From Pseudaminobacter soli (ex Zhang et al. 2022) (GTDB taxonomy: Bacteria > Pseudomonadota > Alphaproteobacteria > Rhizobiales > Rhizobiaceae), in assembly GCF_014595955.1 (NCBI RefSeq), contig NZ_JABVCF010000001.1:248001-312000 (forward strand): DNA of 64,000 nt, read 5' to 3'. Position 1 is the first letter of the stretch. Each line of letters starts with the position of its first letter. This document shows, one piece after another, positions 55,103 through 63,291 of this stretch. The translations under genes were made by a program, and so were the position numbers. The notes under the pieces were generated by a model. The model did no database searches and was not told the origin of the DNA. It was given only the letters and a program-made list of their open reading frames with translations.

Positions 55103-55598
55103 GGCGAGTTGTTCAGCCTGCTCCTTCGCGCCGAGGACATCGCCGAGCAGGCGGTAGGTGCCTGACAGTTCGTCCAGCCGGCCCCCCGAGAAGGATTGCG
55201 GGAACCCCGGTCTGCTCGACCACACGGTCGGCAAGCGAGGCATAGGTCGGACCGACCGAACCGATATCGAGCACCAGATCGGGCTTGAGCGCCAGAAGCC
55301 TCTCGAGATTGATGTCGTTGCCGCGGCCGGTCAGCCGGCCATGGGCTGGGAGATCGCGGTACTGTTCCGGCAGGTAAGCGCCCTCCTCTGGAGAGGGCGC
55401 TCGGCTCCAGCCCAGCATCTTCTCGGGAGCAAGCGTGTAGAGGACGATAGAAGCGGGTGGGCCGGCAGCGAAGACTCGCTCCACCTGATCGGGAATGGTC
55501 GCTGTGCGGCCCGCAGCATCAGTGATCTCCCGGGCATGAACGGTGCCGGCCGCCAGGATGGCAGCCGTCAAGACAGCGATGGCACTGCTCGCCTTCAT
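55103..55598 (-). pseudogene. truncated, frameshifted periplasmic substrate-binding protein (iron/corrinoid/heme type)
   Basis: Starts with a good signal peptide (SAIAVLTAAILAAGTVHA), followed by EITDAAGRTATIPDQVERVF, then ERLLALKPDLVLDIGSVGPT, all typical of BtuF/FepB-like cluster-A binding proteins. After VPAILLGG at about 55190 the coding sense shifts frame (continuing as RLDELSGTYRLLGDVLGAKE) and is cut at about 55103 by an MFS fragment on the other strand. About half of the roughly 350-residue protein remains. Confidence 0.8.
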
Positions 55599-55623
55599 TC
55601 AAGTCGGGCTCCTCAGCCGAAGG

Positions 55624-55830
55624 TCATTTTGCCACCAGCACATCCGAGGACTTGATGACGGCGCTTGCCTCATCGCCCGCCTTGAGACCGAGTTCGTCCA
55701 CTGCCTCATTGGTGATCGAGGCGGTGACCACCACTTCCGAAGCGATCTCGATCTTCACGTGGGCGGTGGTCTGGCCCTTTCTCACTTCCGTCACGCGGCC
55801 GGGGAAGATGTTTCTGGCACTGAGCTTCAT
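55624..55830 (-). CDS. Mop-type molybdate-binding TOBE protein
   Basis: 68 residues, a single TOBE/Mop domain (SARNIFPGRVTEVRKGQTTA through ITNEAVDELGLKAGDEASAV). Such proteins oligomerise and store or buffer molybdate/tungstate in the cytosol. Strong AAAGGAGGGACGTG ribosome site. Located near the molybdenum-dependent formate dehydrogenase operon, with which it should share metal demand, but it reads in the opposite direction. A frame to 55896 is unsupported. Confidence 0.92.
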   Translation of the reverse strand: MKLSARNIFPGRVTEVRKGQTTAHVKIEIASEVVVTASITNEAVDELGLKAGDEASAVIKSSDVLVAK

Positions 55831-56274
55831 CACGTCCCTCCTTTGGATCCGAGCCGCAACTCCAGACACTGTTCGCGTTTGTACGAACTCCTGCATTCGC
55901 TGAAAAGCAAAGCAGTTGGGGCACTACGAAGTCGGGGGCACCGGACCGTCTGAGCCTAGTCAAGCATCTCATGGCCATCTGCCGCAAGGTAGAGAGGGAT
56001 CGAGAACGGACGCAAACTTCTTCGGCCCGCGGCGTTGTCAACGGCACGGTAATCGCCATAGGTCCCGTATATCGGGCGAGTCGGCCGACCCGGAGCGGTT
56101 CGCGCGATCAGAAAGAAATCCGGAAGCGCTGCCTGCCATGATCGCCAGCTCTCGACCGGAGGACGATCAGGCACCGGACAGGCGCGTGGTAGCGTTCGAG
56201 ATTGCCTGTGAAAAAGACTACATGGATCGTGGCCCGCAAGGCAGCATCGTCGCGGAAAGGAGACCTCCGCCCTC
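55831..56274. other. intergenic region between mop and the LysR gene
   Basis: About 440 bases with divergent promoters expected. Frames on both strands here overlap each other and start without ribosome sites. No repeat or operator could be named with confidence. Confidence 0.5.
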
Positions 56275-57177
56275 ATGCTTGACAAGCTCGAATCCTTCAT
56301 CGCCCTCGCCAGAGAGCAGCATTTCGGGCGTGCTGCGGAGTTCCTTGGCATCACGCAGCCAACTCTCTCGGCGGCTCTCAAGCAACTGGAGGACCAACTC
56401 GGTGTGATGCTGGTCAAGCGGGGTTCGCGCTTTCAAGGCCTCACACAGGAGGGTGAGCAGGTGCTCGCCTGGGCACGTCGTATCACCAGTGATGCGCGAG
56501 CGATGAAGGAGGAGATGCGTGCAGCCCGGCACGGCCTTTCGGGGCACATCCGCATCGCGGCGATCCCCACGGCACTTGCGATGATACCGAAACTGACCAC
56601 TCCTTTCCGCGAAAAGCATCCCGGCGTCACGTTCTCGGTGTTGTCGCGGACTTCAGTCGAAATACTGTCATTGCTTGGCAACTTCGACATTGATCTCGGC
56701 ATCAGCTATCTCGACAACGAACCCCTCGGCCGGGTGGTCTCCGTGCCGCTCTATTCGGAGCGCTATCAACTTATCACGGCGGCCGGAAATCCCTTTTCGG
56801 AGCGCAAGGCCGTGACCTGGGCGGAGGTCAGCGAGCTTCCGCTCTGCCTTCTCACGCCGGACATGCAGAACCGCCGCATCATCGATCAGCATCTCGCCGA
56901 AGCCGGAGTCGAGGTTCGCCCGACGCTTGAATCCAATTCGATGATAGTGCTTTTCTCGCACATCAGGACGGGCAAATGGTCTTCCATCATGCCGCTCAAT
57001 CTTACAGAGACGTTAGGCTTCGCGGAGCCGATCAGGGCTTCCCATCGTCAATCCCGACGCGCAGCATACTGTCGGAGTCGTCGCGGCGCCACGCGAGCCG
57101 CATACACCACTCGTGGCGGCGCTGCTGGACGAGGCGATGGCGTTGGCAAACCATTTTCGTGCCAGCCGATGAAGTGA
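56275..57177 (+). CDS. LysR-family regulator, likely of fds operon, with frameshifted C-terminus
   Basis: 300 residues as read. HTH residues about 1-60 (FIALAREQHFGRAAEFLGIT and QPTLSAALKQLEDQLGVMLV), effector domain from about 90. Up to about residue 255 (LNLTETLGFAEPIRA) it is normal, then it becomes an Arg/Ala/Gly-rich stretch. The neighbouring frame instead encodes IVNPDAQHTVGVVAAPREPH and TPLVAALLDEAMALANHF, a normal LysR ending closing at 57172. A small indel near 57039-57046 explains this. Located just before and in line with fdsG, so it probably controls formate dehydrogenase. It may still bind DNA. Confidence 0.85.
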   Translation: MLDKLESFIALAREQHFGRAAEFLGITQPTLSAALKQLEDQLGVMLVKRGSRFQGLTQEGEQVLAWARRITSDARAMKEEMRAARHGLSGHIRIAAIPTALAMIPKLTTPFREKHPGVTFSVLSRTSVEILSLLGNFDIDLGISYLDNEPLGRVVSVPLYSERYQLITAAGNPFSERKAVTWAEVSELPLCLLTPDMQNRRIIDQHLAEAGVEVRPTLESNSMIVLFSHIRTGKWSSIMPLNLTETLGFAEPIRASHRQSRRAAYCRSRRGATRAAYTTRGGAAGRGDGVGKPFSCQPMK

Positions 57178-57292
57178 CAAACGATAGAGAACATCTATCA
57201 ATCGACGAAACTGCGATATTGATCCAGAGCCTGTCTCCTGCTGTGGAGCCGTCTAGCTATTGGGGCGGATCGAGGGAGGGCCCTGCTTCATC

Positions 57293-57766
57293 ATGCAGCC
57301 TGCAAACACTGAAATTGCGGCCCGAACTCAGGGCATCATTGACGAACTGAAGCATCTCGAAGGCCCGCTGTTGCCGATCCTGCACGAAATCCAGCAGGAG
57401 TTCGGCCATGTGCCGCAGGAGACTTTGCCTGTCATCGCCCATGCGCTCAACATGTCGCGCGCCGAGGTTTACGGCGTTTTCACCTTCTATCACGACTTCC
57501 GCCGCGCGCCCGCAGGACGGCATGTGCTGAAGCTCTGCCAGGCCGAGGCCTGCCAGTCGATGGGTAGCGAGGCGATCGCCGCCAAGGTCAAGCAGGCGCT
57601 AGGCATTGGCTTCCACGAGACGACCGCTGACGGCGCAGTGACGCTGGAGCCAGTCTATTGCCTGGGGCTGTGCGCCTGCTCGCCTTCCGCCATGTTGGAC
57701 GGGGCGGTGATAGGCCGCGTCGATGACGAGACGATTGACGAGATCGTCGAGGCGGTGCGAGCATGA
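57293..57766 (+). CDS. fdsG: NAD-dependent formate dehydrogenase gamma subunit (NuoE-like)
   Basis: 157 residues. Carries one [2Fe-2S] cluster; ligands visible in CQAEACQSMG and CLGLCACSPSAM. The N-terminal helical region (DELKHLEGPLLPILHEIQQE) is standard for NuoE-like subunits. The ATG at 57293 is chosen over 57260; GAGGGAGGG lies about 17 bases upstream, so the site is not ideal. Overlaps fdsB by 4 bases. Passes electrons within the FdsGBA complex to NAD. Confidence 0.94.
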   Translation: MQPANTEIAARTQGIIDELKHLEGPLLPILHEIQQEFGHVPQETLPVIAHALNMSRAEVYGVFTFYHDFRRAPAGRHVLKLCQAEACQSMGSEAIAAKVKQALGIGFHETTADGAVTLEPVYCLGLCACSPSAMLDGAVIGRVDDETIDEIVEAVRA

Positions 57767-59319
57767 CCATCACCATTTACATCCCCGGCGACTCCGGCGC
57801 ACTGGCGGTCGGCGCGGACAAGGTGGCGCGTGCGGTCGAGCGAGGACTCTCGGCACGCAACATCGAGGCCGTGATCGTGCGCAACGGCTCCCGCGGCGCC
57901 TATTTCCTGGAGCCGATGGTCGAGGTGGAGACCATGGTCGGCCGCGTCGCCTACGGCCCTGTGAAGGCGAGCGACGTCCATTCGCTGTTCGACGCCCACT
58001 TCCTCGATGGCGGCAACCACCCGCTCGCGCTGGGCGATCCCGAGAAGATCCCGTTCATCGCCAACCAGACGCGGCTGACCTTCGCCCGCTGCGGCATCAC
58101 CGACCCATTCTCGTTGGATGATTTCCGCAAGCATGGCGGCCTGCGTGGCCTCGAGAACGCGGTTGCGATAGCGCCGGCTGAGATCGTCAAGATCGTTACC
58201 GAATCCGGCCTGCGCGGACGCGGCGGCGCTGGCTTCCCGACCGGTATCAAGTGGAAGACCGTCCTCGATACGCCGTCTGACCGCAAATACATCGTCTGCA
58301 ATGCCGACGAGGGTGACTCCGCGACCTTTGCCGACCGTATGATCATGGAGGGCGACCCCTTCGTCCTCATCGAAGGCATGGCGATCGCCGGCATCGCTAC
58401 CGGCGCCACCAAGGGCTATGTCTACATCCGCTCGGAATATCCGCACGCCATCGCCGCGATGGAGAAGGCAGTCGCCGTTGCGCGGAAGGCTAACGTGCTT
58501 GGCGTCAATGTGCTGGGCTCGCCGAATGCCTTTGACATTGAGATCCGCTCCGGCGCCGGCGCCTACGTCTGCGGCGAGGAAACCGCGCTGCTCAACAGCC
58601 TCGAAGGCAAACGCGGCGTGGTGCGCGCCAAGCCGCCGCTGCCGGCGATCCAGGGCCTGTTCGGCAAGCCGACAGTGATCAACAACGTGATGAGCCTCGC
58701 CTCCGTGCCGATCATCATGGACAAGGGCGCCACCTTCTACAAGGATTTCGGCCTGGGCCGCTCGCGCGGCACGATCCCGATCCAGATCGCCGGCAACGTG
58801 AAGCATGGCGGCCTCTACGAGGTGGCCTTCGGGCTGACGCTGGGCGAGATCGTCGACGAGATCGGCGGCGGCACCGCCAGCGGCCGGCCGGTGAGGGCGG
58901 TGCAGGTGGGCGGGCCTCTGGGCGCCTATTTCCCGCGCGCGTTGTTTGACACTCCGTTCGACTACGAGGCTTTTGCCGCCAAGGACGGGCTGATCGGCCA
59001 TGCCGGCATCACCGTCTTTGACGACAGCGCCGACATGCTGAAGATGGCGCGCTTCGCCATGGAGTTCTGCGCCGTCGAGAGCTGCGGCAAGTGCACACCC
59101 TGCCGCATCGGTTCCACGCGCGGCGTCGAGACGCTGGACAAAGTCGCAGGCGGCATCGAGCCGGAGAAGAACCTCGCGCTGGTCACCGACCTCTGCAACA
59201 CGATGAAGTTCGGATCGCTTTGCGCGCTGGGCGGCTTCACGCCCTACCCGGTCATGAGCGCGATCAACCATTTCCCCGAGGATTTCCGGCCGGTTCCGGT
59301 CCCCCAGGCAGCGGAATAG
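57763..59319 (+). CDS. fdsB: NAD-dependent formate dehydrogenase beta subunit (NuoF-like)
   Basis: 518 residues. An N-terminal thioredoxin-like [2Fe-2S]-type domain (residues about 1-120) is fused to the NuoF-like FMN/NADH domain. The FMN/NAD loop GRGGAGFPTGIKW lies at about 150-162, and the [4Fe-4S] motif SCGKCTPCRIGS at about 440. The extra N-terminal domain is typical of FdsB and NAD-reducing hydrogenase partners. Site of NAD reduction. Confidence 0.95.
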   Translation: MTITIYIPGDSGALAVGADKVARAVERGLSARNIEAVIVRNGSRGAYFLEPMVEVETMVGRVAYGPVKASDVHSLFDAHFLDGGNHPLALGDPEKIPFIANQTRLTFARCGITDPFSLDDFRKHGGLRGLENAVAIAPAEIVKIVTESGLRGRGGAGFPTGIKWKTVLDTPSDRKYIVCNADEGDSATFADRMIMEGDPFVLIEGMAIAGIATGATKGYVYIRSEYPHAIAAMEKAVAVARKANVLGVNVLGSPNAFDIEIRSGAGAYVCGEETALLNSLEGKRGVVRAKPPLPAIQGLFGKPTVINNVMSLASVPIIMDKGATFYKDFGLGRSRGTIPIQIAGNVKHGGLYEVAFGLTLGEIVDEIGGGTASGRPVRAVQVGGPLGAYFPRALFDTPFDYEAFAAKDGLIGHAGITVFDDSADMLKMARFAMEFCAVESCGKCTPCRIGSTRGVETLDKVAGGIEPEKNLALVTDLCNTMKFGSLCALGGFTPYPVMSAINHFPEDFRPVPVPQAAE

Positions 59320-59329
59320 GAGACAAAGA

Positions 59330-62209
59330 ATGGGTCTCATCCAGGAAATCGACTACGGCACGCCTGCCTCCAACGCCGAGAAGCAGGTGACGCTGACGGT
59401 CGACGGCTTCACCGTCACCGTTCCCGAGGGCACTTCGATCATGCGCGCCTCGATGGACGCGGGAATCCAGGTGCCGAAGCTCTGCGCTACCGACATGGTC
59501 GATGCCTTCGGCTCCTGCCGCCTGTGCCTGGTCGAGATCGAGGGCCGCGCCGGAACGCCTGCCTCCTGCACCACGCCGGTGGCGCCCGGCATGGTCGTCC
59601 ACACCCAGACCAGCCGCCTCAAAGACATCCGCAAGGGCGTGATGGAGCTCTATATCTCCGACCATCCGCTGGACTGCCTGACCTGCGCCGCCAATGGCGA
59701 CTGCGAACTGCAGGACATGGCGGGCGCTGTCGGCTTGCGCGACGTGCGTTACGGCTATGAGGGCGACAACCACGTCCGCGCCAAGAACGACGGCGTCCAG
59801 AACTTCAAGTGGATGCCGAAGGACGAGTCGAACCCGTATTTCACCTACGATCCGTCGAAGTGCATCGTCTGCTCGCGCTGCGTGCGCGCCTGCGAAGAAG
59901 TGCAAGGCACCTTTGCGCTGACCATCGAAGGCCGCGGCTTCGACAGCCGCGTTTCGCCGGGCATGCACCAATTGTTCCTCGACAGCGAGTGCGTTTCCTG
60001 CGGCGCCTGCGTGCAGGCCTGCCCGACCGCGACGCTGACGGAAAAATCGGTGATCCAGATCGGCCAGCCGGAGCACTCGGTCGTGACCACCTGCGCCTAT
60101 TGCGGCGTCGGCTGCTCGTTCAAGGCCGAGATGCGCGGCGAGGAGTTGGTGCGCATGGTGCCCTACAAGGACGGCCAGGCCAATCGCGGCCACTCCTGCG
60201 TCAAGGGCCGCTTCGCCTATGGCTACGCCACGCACAAGGAACGCATCCTCAAGCCGATGATCCGCGAGAAAATCAGCGACCCGTGGCGCGAAGTGTCGTG
60301 GGAAGACGCGCTGACCCATACCGCCAACGAGTTCCGCCGCATCCAGTACCAGTACGGCCGCAGCGCCGTGGGCGGCATCACCTCCTCACGCTGCACCAAC
60401 GAGGAGACCTATCTCGTCCAGAAGCTGATCCGCCAGGGTTTTGGCAACAACAACGTCGACACCTGCGCTCGCGTCTGCCACTCGCCAACCGGCTACGGTC
60501 TCGGCCAGGCCTTCGGCACCTCGGCCGGCACGCAGGACTTCGATTCGGTCGAAGAGTCCGACGTTATCATGGTCATCGGCGCCAATCCGTCGGCGGCGCA
60601 CCCCGTCTTCGCCTCGCGCATGAAGAAGCGGATCCGGCAGGGTGCCAAGCTGATCGTGCTCGACCCGCGCGTCACCGAAACGGTGGACTCGGTCCATGCC
60701 AGGGCGGAGTTCCACCTGCCGCTGAAGCCCGGCACCAACGTCGCCGTGGTGACGGCGCTGGCGCATGTCATCGTCACCGAAGGGCTCCATGACGAGGCCT
60801 TCATCCGCGAGCACTGCGACTGGTCGGAGTTCGAGGACTGGGCATCGTTTGTCGCTGAGGAGCGCAACAGCCCCGAAGCGGTGGAAAATCTCTCCGGCGT
60901 TCCGGCTGACCTCATCCGCGGCGCGGCGCGCCTCTATGCGACCGGCGGCAACGCGGCGATCTACTACGGCCTCGGCGTCACCGAACACAGCCAGGGCTCC
61001 ACCACAGTCATGGCCATCGCCAACCTCGCCATGGCCACGGGCAACATCGGCCGCCGCGGCGTCGGCGTGAACCCGTTGCGCGGCCAGAACAACGTGCAGG
61101 GCTCGTGCGACATGGGCTCCTTCCCGCACGAACTACCGGGCTACCGACATATCTCCGGCGACTCTACGCGCGAGATCTACGAGAGCCTCTGGGGCGTGAA
61201 GCTCGACAACGAGCCGGGCCTGCGCATTCCGAACATGCTCGACGCGGCCGTCGAAGGCACGTTCAAGGGCATCTACATCCAGGGCGAGGACATCCTGCAG
61301 TCCGACCCCGACACCAAGCATGTGTCGGCCGGCCTTGCCGCCATGGAGTGCGTCGTGGTCCACGACCTGTTCCTCAACGAGACCGCAAACTACGCCCATG
61401 TCTTCCTGCCGGGCTCGACCTTTCTCGAGAAGGATGGGACCTTCACCAACGCCGAGCGGCGCATCAATCGCGTTCGCAAGGTGATGGCCCCGAAGAACGG
61501 CTATGCGGACTGGGAAGTCACCCAGTTGATGGCCAAGGCGATGGGCCTGAACTGGAGCTACGCGCATCCATCCGAGATCATGGACGAGATCGCGGCGACG
61601 ACGCCGAGCTTCGCCGGCGTCTCCTACGACTTGTTGGAGGAGGTCGGTTCGGTGCAGTGGCCCTGCAACGAGAAGGCGCCGCTCGGAACGCCGATCATGC
61701 ACGTCAACGGCTTCGTGCGCAGCAAGGGCAAGTTCATCCGCACCGAGTATGTGGCGACGGACGAGAAGACCGGGCCGCGATTCCCGCTGCTGCTCACCAC
61801 CGGCCGCATCCTGTCGCAGTACAATGTCGGTGCGCAGACGCGCCGCACCGACAACGTCGTGTGGCACGCCGAGGACCGGCTGGAGATTCATCCGCACGAT
61901 GCCGAGCAGCGCGGCATCCGCGACGGCGACTGGGTGCGCCTCGCCTCCCGCGCCGGCGAGACGACGCTGAGGGCACTGATCACGGACCGCGTGTCGCCCG
62001 GGGTGGTCTACACGACCTTCCATCATCCGGACACGCAGGCAAACGTCATCACCACCGACTTCTCGGACTGGGCGACCAACTGCCCCGAGTACAAGGTGAC
62101 CGCGGTGCAAGTGACCCCATCCAACGGCCAGAGCGACTGGCAAGTGGACTACAGAGACCTCTCTCGCCGTAGCCGGCGCATCGAGGGGCGGCTCGACGCG
62201 GCGGAGTAG
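59330..62209 (+). CDS. fdsA: NAD-dependent formate dehydrogenase alpha subunit (Mo-bisMGD catalytic)
   Basis: 959 residues. Oxidises formate to CO2. The N-terminal part binds [2Fe-2S] (C52, C63, C66, C80), then a His-containing cluster (H112, C116, C119, C125) and two ferredoxin-type [4Fe-4S] sets (C178/181/184/188 and C221/224/227/231). The catalytic part starts with C255/C258/C262/C290. The Mo ligand is Cys383 in ARVCHSPTGYG, so it is the Cys rather than the selenocysteine form. The C-terminal molybdopterin dinucleotide-binding domain begins about residue 820. GAG ribosome site; 10 bases after fdsB. Confidence 0.97.
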   Translation: MGLIQEIDYGTPASNAEKQVTLTVDGFTVTVPEGTSIMRASMDAGIQVPKLCATDMVDAFGSCRLCLVEIEGRAGTPASCTTPVAPGMVVHTQTSRLKDIRKGVMELYISDHPLDCLTCAANGDCELQDMAGAVGLRDVRYGYEGDNHVRAKNDGVQNFKWMPKDESNPYFTYDPSKCIVCSRCVRACEEVQGTFALTIEGRGFDSRVSPGMHQLFLDSECVSCGACVQACPTATLTEKSVIQIGQPEHSVVTTCAYCGVGCSFKAEMRGEELVRMVPYKDGQANRGHSCVKGRFAYGYATHKERILKPMIREKISDPWREVSWEDALTHTANEFRRIQYQYGRSAVGGITSSRCTNEETYLVQKLIRQGFGNNNVDTCARVCHSPTGYGLGQAFGTSAGTQDFDSVEESDVIMVIGANPSAAHPVFASRMKKRIRQGAKLIVLDPRVTETVDSVHARAEFHLPLKPGTNVAVVTALAHVIVTEGLHDEAFIREHCDWSEFEDWASFVAEERNSPEAVENLSGVPADLIRGAARLYATGGNAAIYYGLGVTEHSQGSTTVMAIANLAMATGNIGRRGVGVNPLRGQNNVQGSCDMGSFPHELPGYRHISGDSTREIYESLWGVKLDNEPGLRIPNMLDAAVEGTFKGIYIQGEDILQSDPDTKHVSAGLAAMECVVVHDLFLNETANYAHVFLPGSTFLEKDGTFTNAERRINRVRKVMAPKNGYADWEVTQLMAKAMGLNWSYAHPSEIMDEIAATTPSFAGVSYDLLEEVGSVQWPCNEKAPLGTPIMHVNGFVRSKGKFIRTEYVATDEKTGPRFPLLLTTGRILSQYNVGAQTRRTDNVVWHAEDRLEIHPHDAEQRGIRDGDWVRLASRAGETTLRALITDRVSPGVVYTTFHHPDTQANVITTDFSDWATNCPEYKVTAVQVTPSNGQSDWQVDYRDLSRRSRRIEGRLDAAE

Positions 62210-62216
62210 GTCTCGA

Positions 62217-63038
62217 TTGAAAGACGCCCTGACTTCCGCCTCGCGCCTCGCCCACCGCCGCACAGGCATGCTGACCGCGGACCGCACGGTGCCGGAGGAA
62301 ACACCGGTCGCCCTTTCCTATGGCGGGACCACCCATGCGGTGATGATGGCAACGCCGGCCGACCTCACAGACTTCGCGCTCGGCTTCTCGCTGACTGAAG
62401 GCATTGTCGCCTCGTCCGACGAGATCGAGAACGTCGCGATCGAGGACCTCGGCGCCGGCATCGACATCCAGATCCGGCTGAAGGACCCGGCCAACGCCCG
62501 CTTCGAGGCGCGGCGCCGGCGCCTCGCCGGTCCGGTCGGCTGCGGCCTATGCGGCATTGAGTCGATCGAGGAGGCGATGCGCAGCGCGAGAAGCGTAGGC
62601 GCGTCAGAGCTCAGCATCGGCCCGGCCGAGATTGCGCAGGCGGTGCGGGAACTGGCGGCCCGACAGCCTCTCCATACCGAGACGGGCGCCGTTCACGCCG
62701 CCGGCTTCTACCAGCCCGGCAAGGGCATCGTTGCCACGCGCGAGGATGTCGGCCGTCACAATGCCGTCGACAAACTCGCTGGCGCGCTGACGAAGGCCGC
62801 GATTGCTGGAGCCACCGGCGCGGTGGTGGTCACAAGCCGTGTTTCCGTCGAAATGGTGCAGAAGACGGCAGCAATTGGCGCCCCCTTCATCATCGCCGTA
62901 TCAGCCCCCACTGCGCTCGCCATCCGCACAGCCGCGGGGGCCGGAATGACACTGGTCGCTCTGGTGCGCGGGGAAGACTACGACATTTTTACCCATCCCG
63001 AACGCACCACATTTGGAGCCGAGAAGCATGTCGCATGA
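62217..63038 (+). CDS. fdhD: FdhD/FdsC sulfurtransferase for formate dehydrogenase maturation
   Basis: 273 residues, TTG start behind GGAGTAGG. FdhD-family proteins pass sulfur to the Mo-bisMGD cofactor and insert it. The CxxC loop is GCGLCGIESI (about residue 105), and TREDVGRHNAVDKLAGAL (about 178-195) is the family signature. In FdsA-type operons this gene is called fdsC. An ATG at 62268 would shorten the N-terminus by 17 residues. 7 bases after fdsA; overlaps fdsD by 11 bases. Confidence 0.93.
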   Translation: MKDALTSASRLAHRRTGMLTADRTVPEETPVALSYGGTTHAVMMATPADLTDFALGFSLTEGIVASSDEIENVAIEDLGAGIDIQIRLKDPANARFEARRRRLAGPVGCGLCGIESIEEAMRSARSVGASELSIGPAEIAQAVRELAARQPLHTETGAVHAAGFYQPGKGIVATREDVGRHNAVDKLAGALTKAAIAGATGAVVVTSRVSVEMVQKTAAIGAPFIIAVSAPTALAIRTAAGAGMTLVALVRGEDYDIFTHPERTTFGAEKHVA

Positions 63039-63291
63039 CGAAGACCATTCGTTCAGCGCCAAGGAGAAGCTCGCCTATATGGCCAATCAAATCGCGACCT
63101 TCTTCCGCTCCAAGCCGCGCGATGAGGGAGTTGCGGGCGTGGCTGACCACATCAACAAATTCTGGGAGCCCCGGATGCGCCGCCAATTCTTCGAGATGAT
63201 CGATGCCGGTGGCAAGGGCTTTGACGAACTGGTTACCGCCGCCGCCCCGAAGGTGCGTCGCCCCAAGCCAGAGCCCACCAGTTTTGAATGA
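63028..63291 (+). CDS. fdsD: formate dehydrogenase delta subunit
   Basis: 87 residues. Small subunit found last in fds operons (fdsG-B-A-C-D order kept here). Helical, with KLAYMANQIATFFRSKPRDE followed by ADHINKFWEPRMRRQFFEMI. Needed for assembly or stability of FdsGBA; it has no cofactor motif of its own. ATG at 63028 inside the end of fdhD. Confidence 0.93.
   Translation: MSHDEDHSFSAKEKLAYMANQIATFFRSKPRDEGVAGVADHINKFWEPRMRRQFFEMIDAGGKGFDELVTAAAPKVRRPKPEPTSFE

Noticed and set aside
55916-56407. 163-codon plus-strand frame before the LysR gene
   Set aside because: Runs into the LysR gene in another frame, Ser/Arg-rich, no ribosome site.
57655-59340. 561-codon minus-strand frame opposite fdsG and fdsB
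   Set aside because: Shadow of a highly conserved operon.
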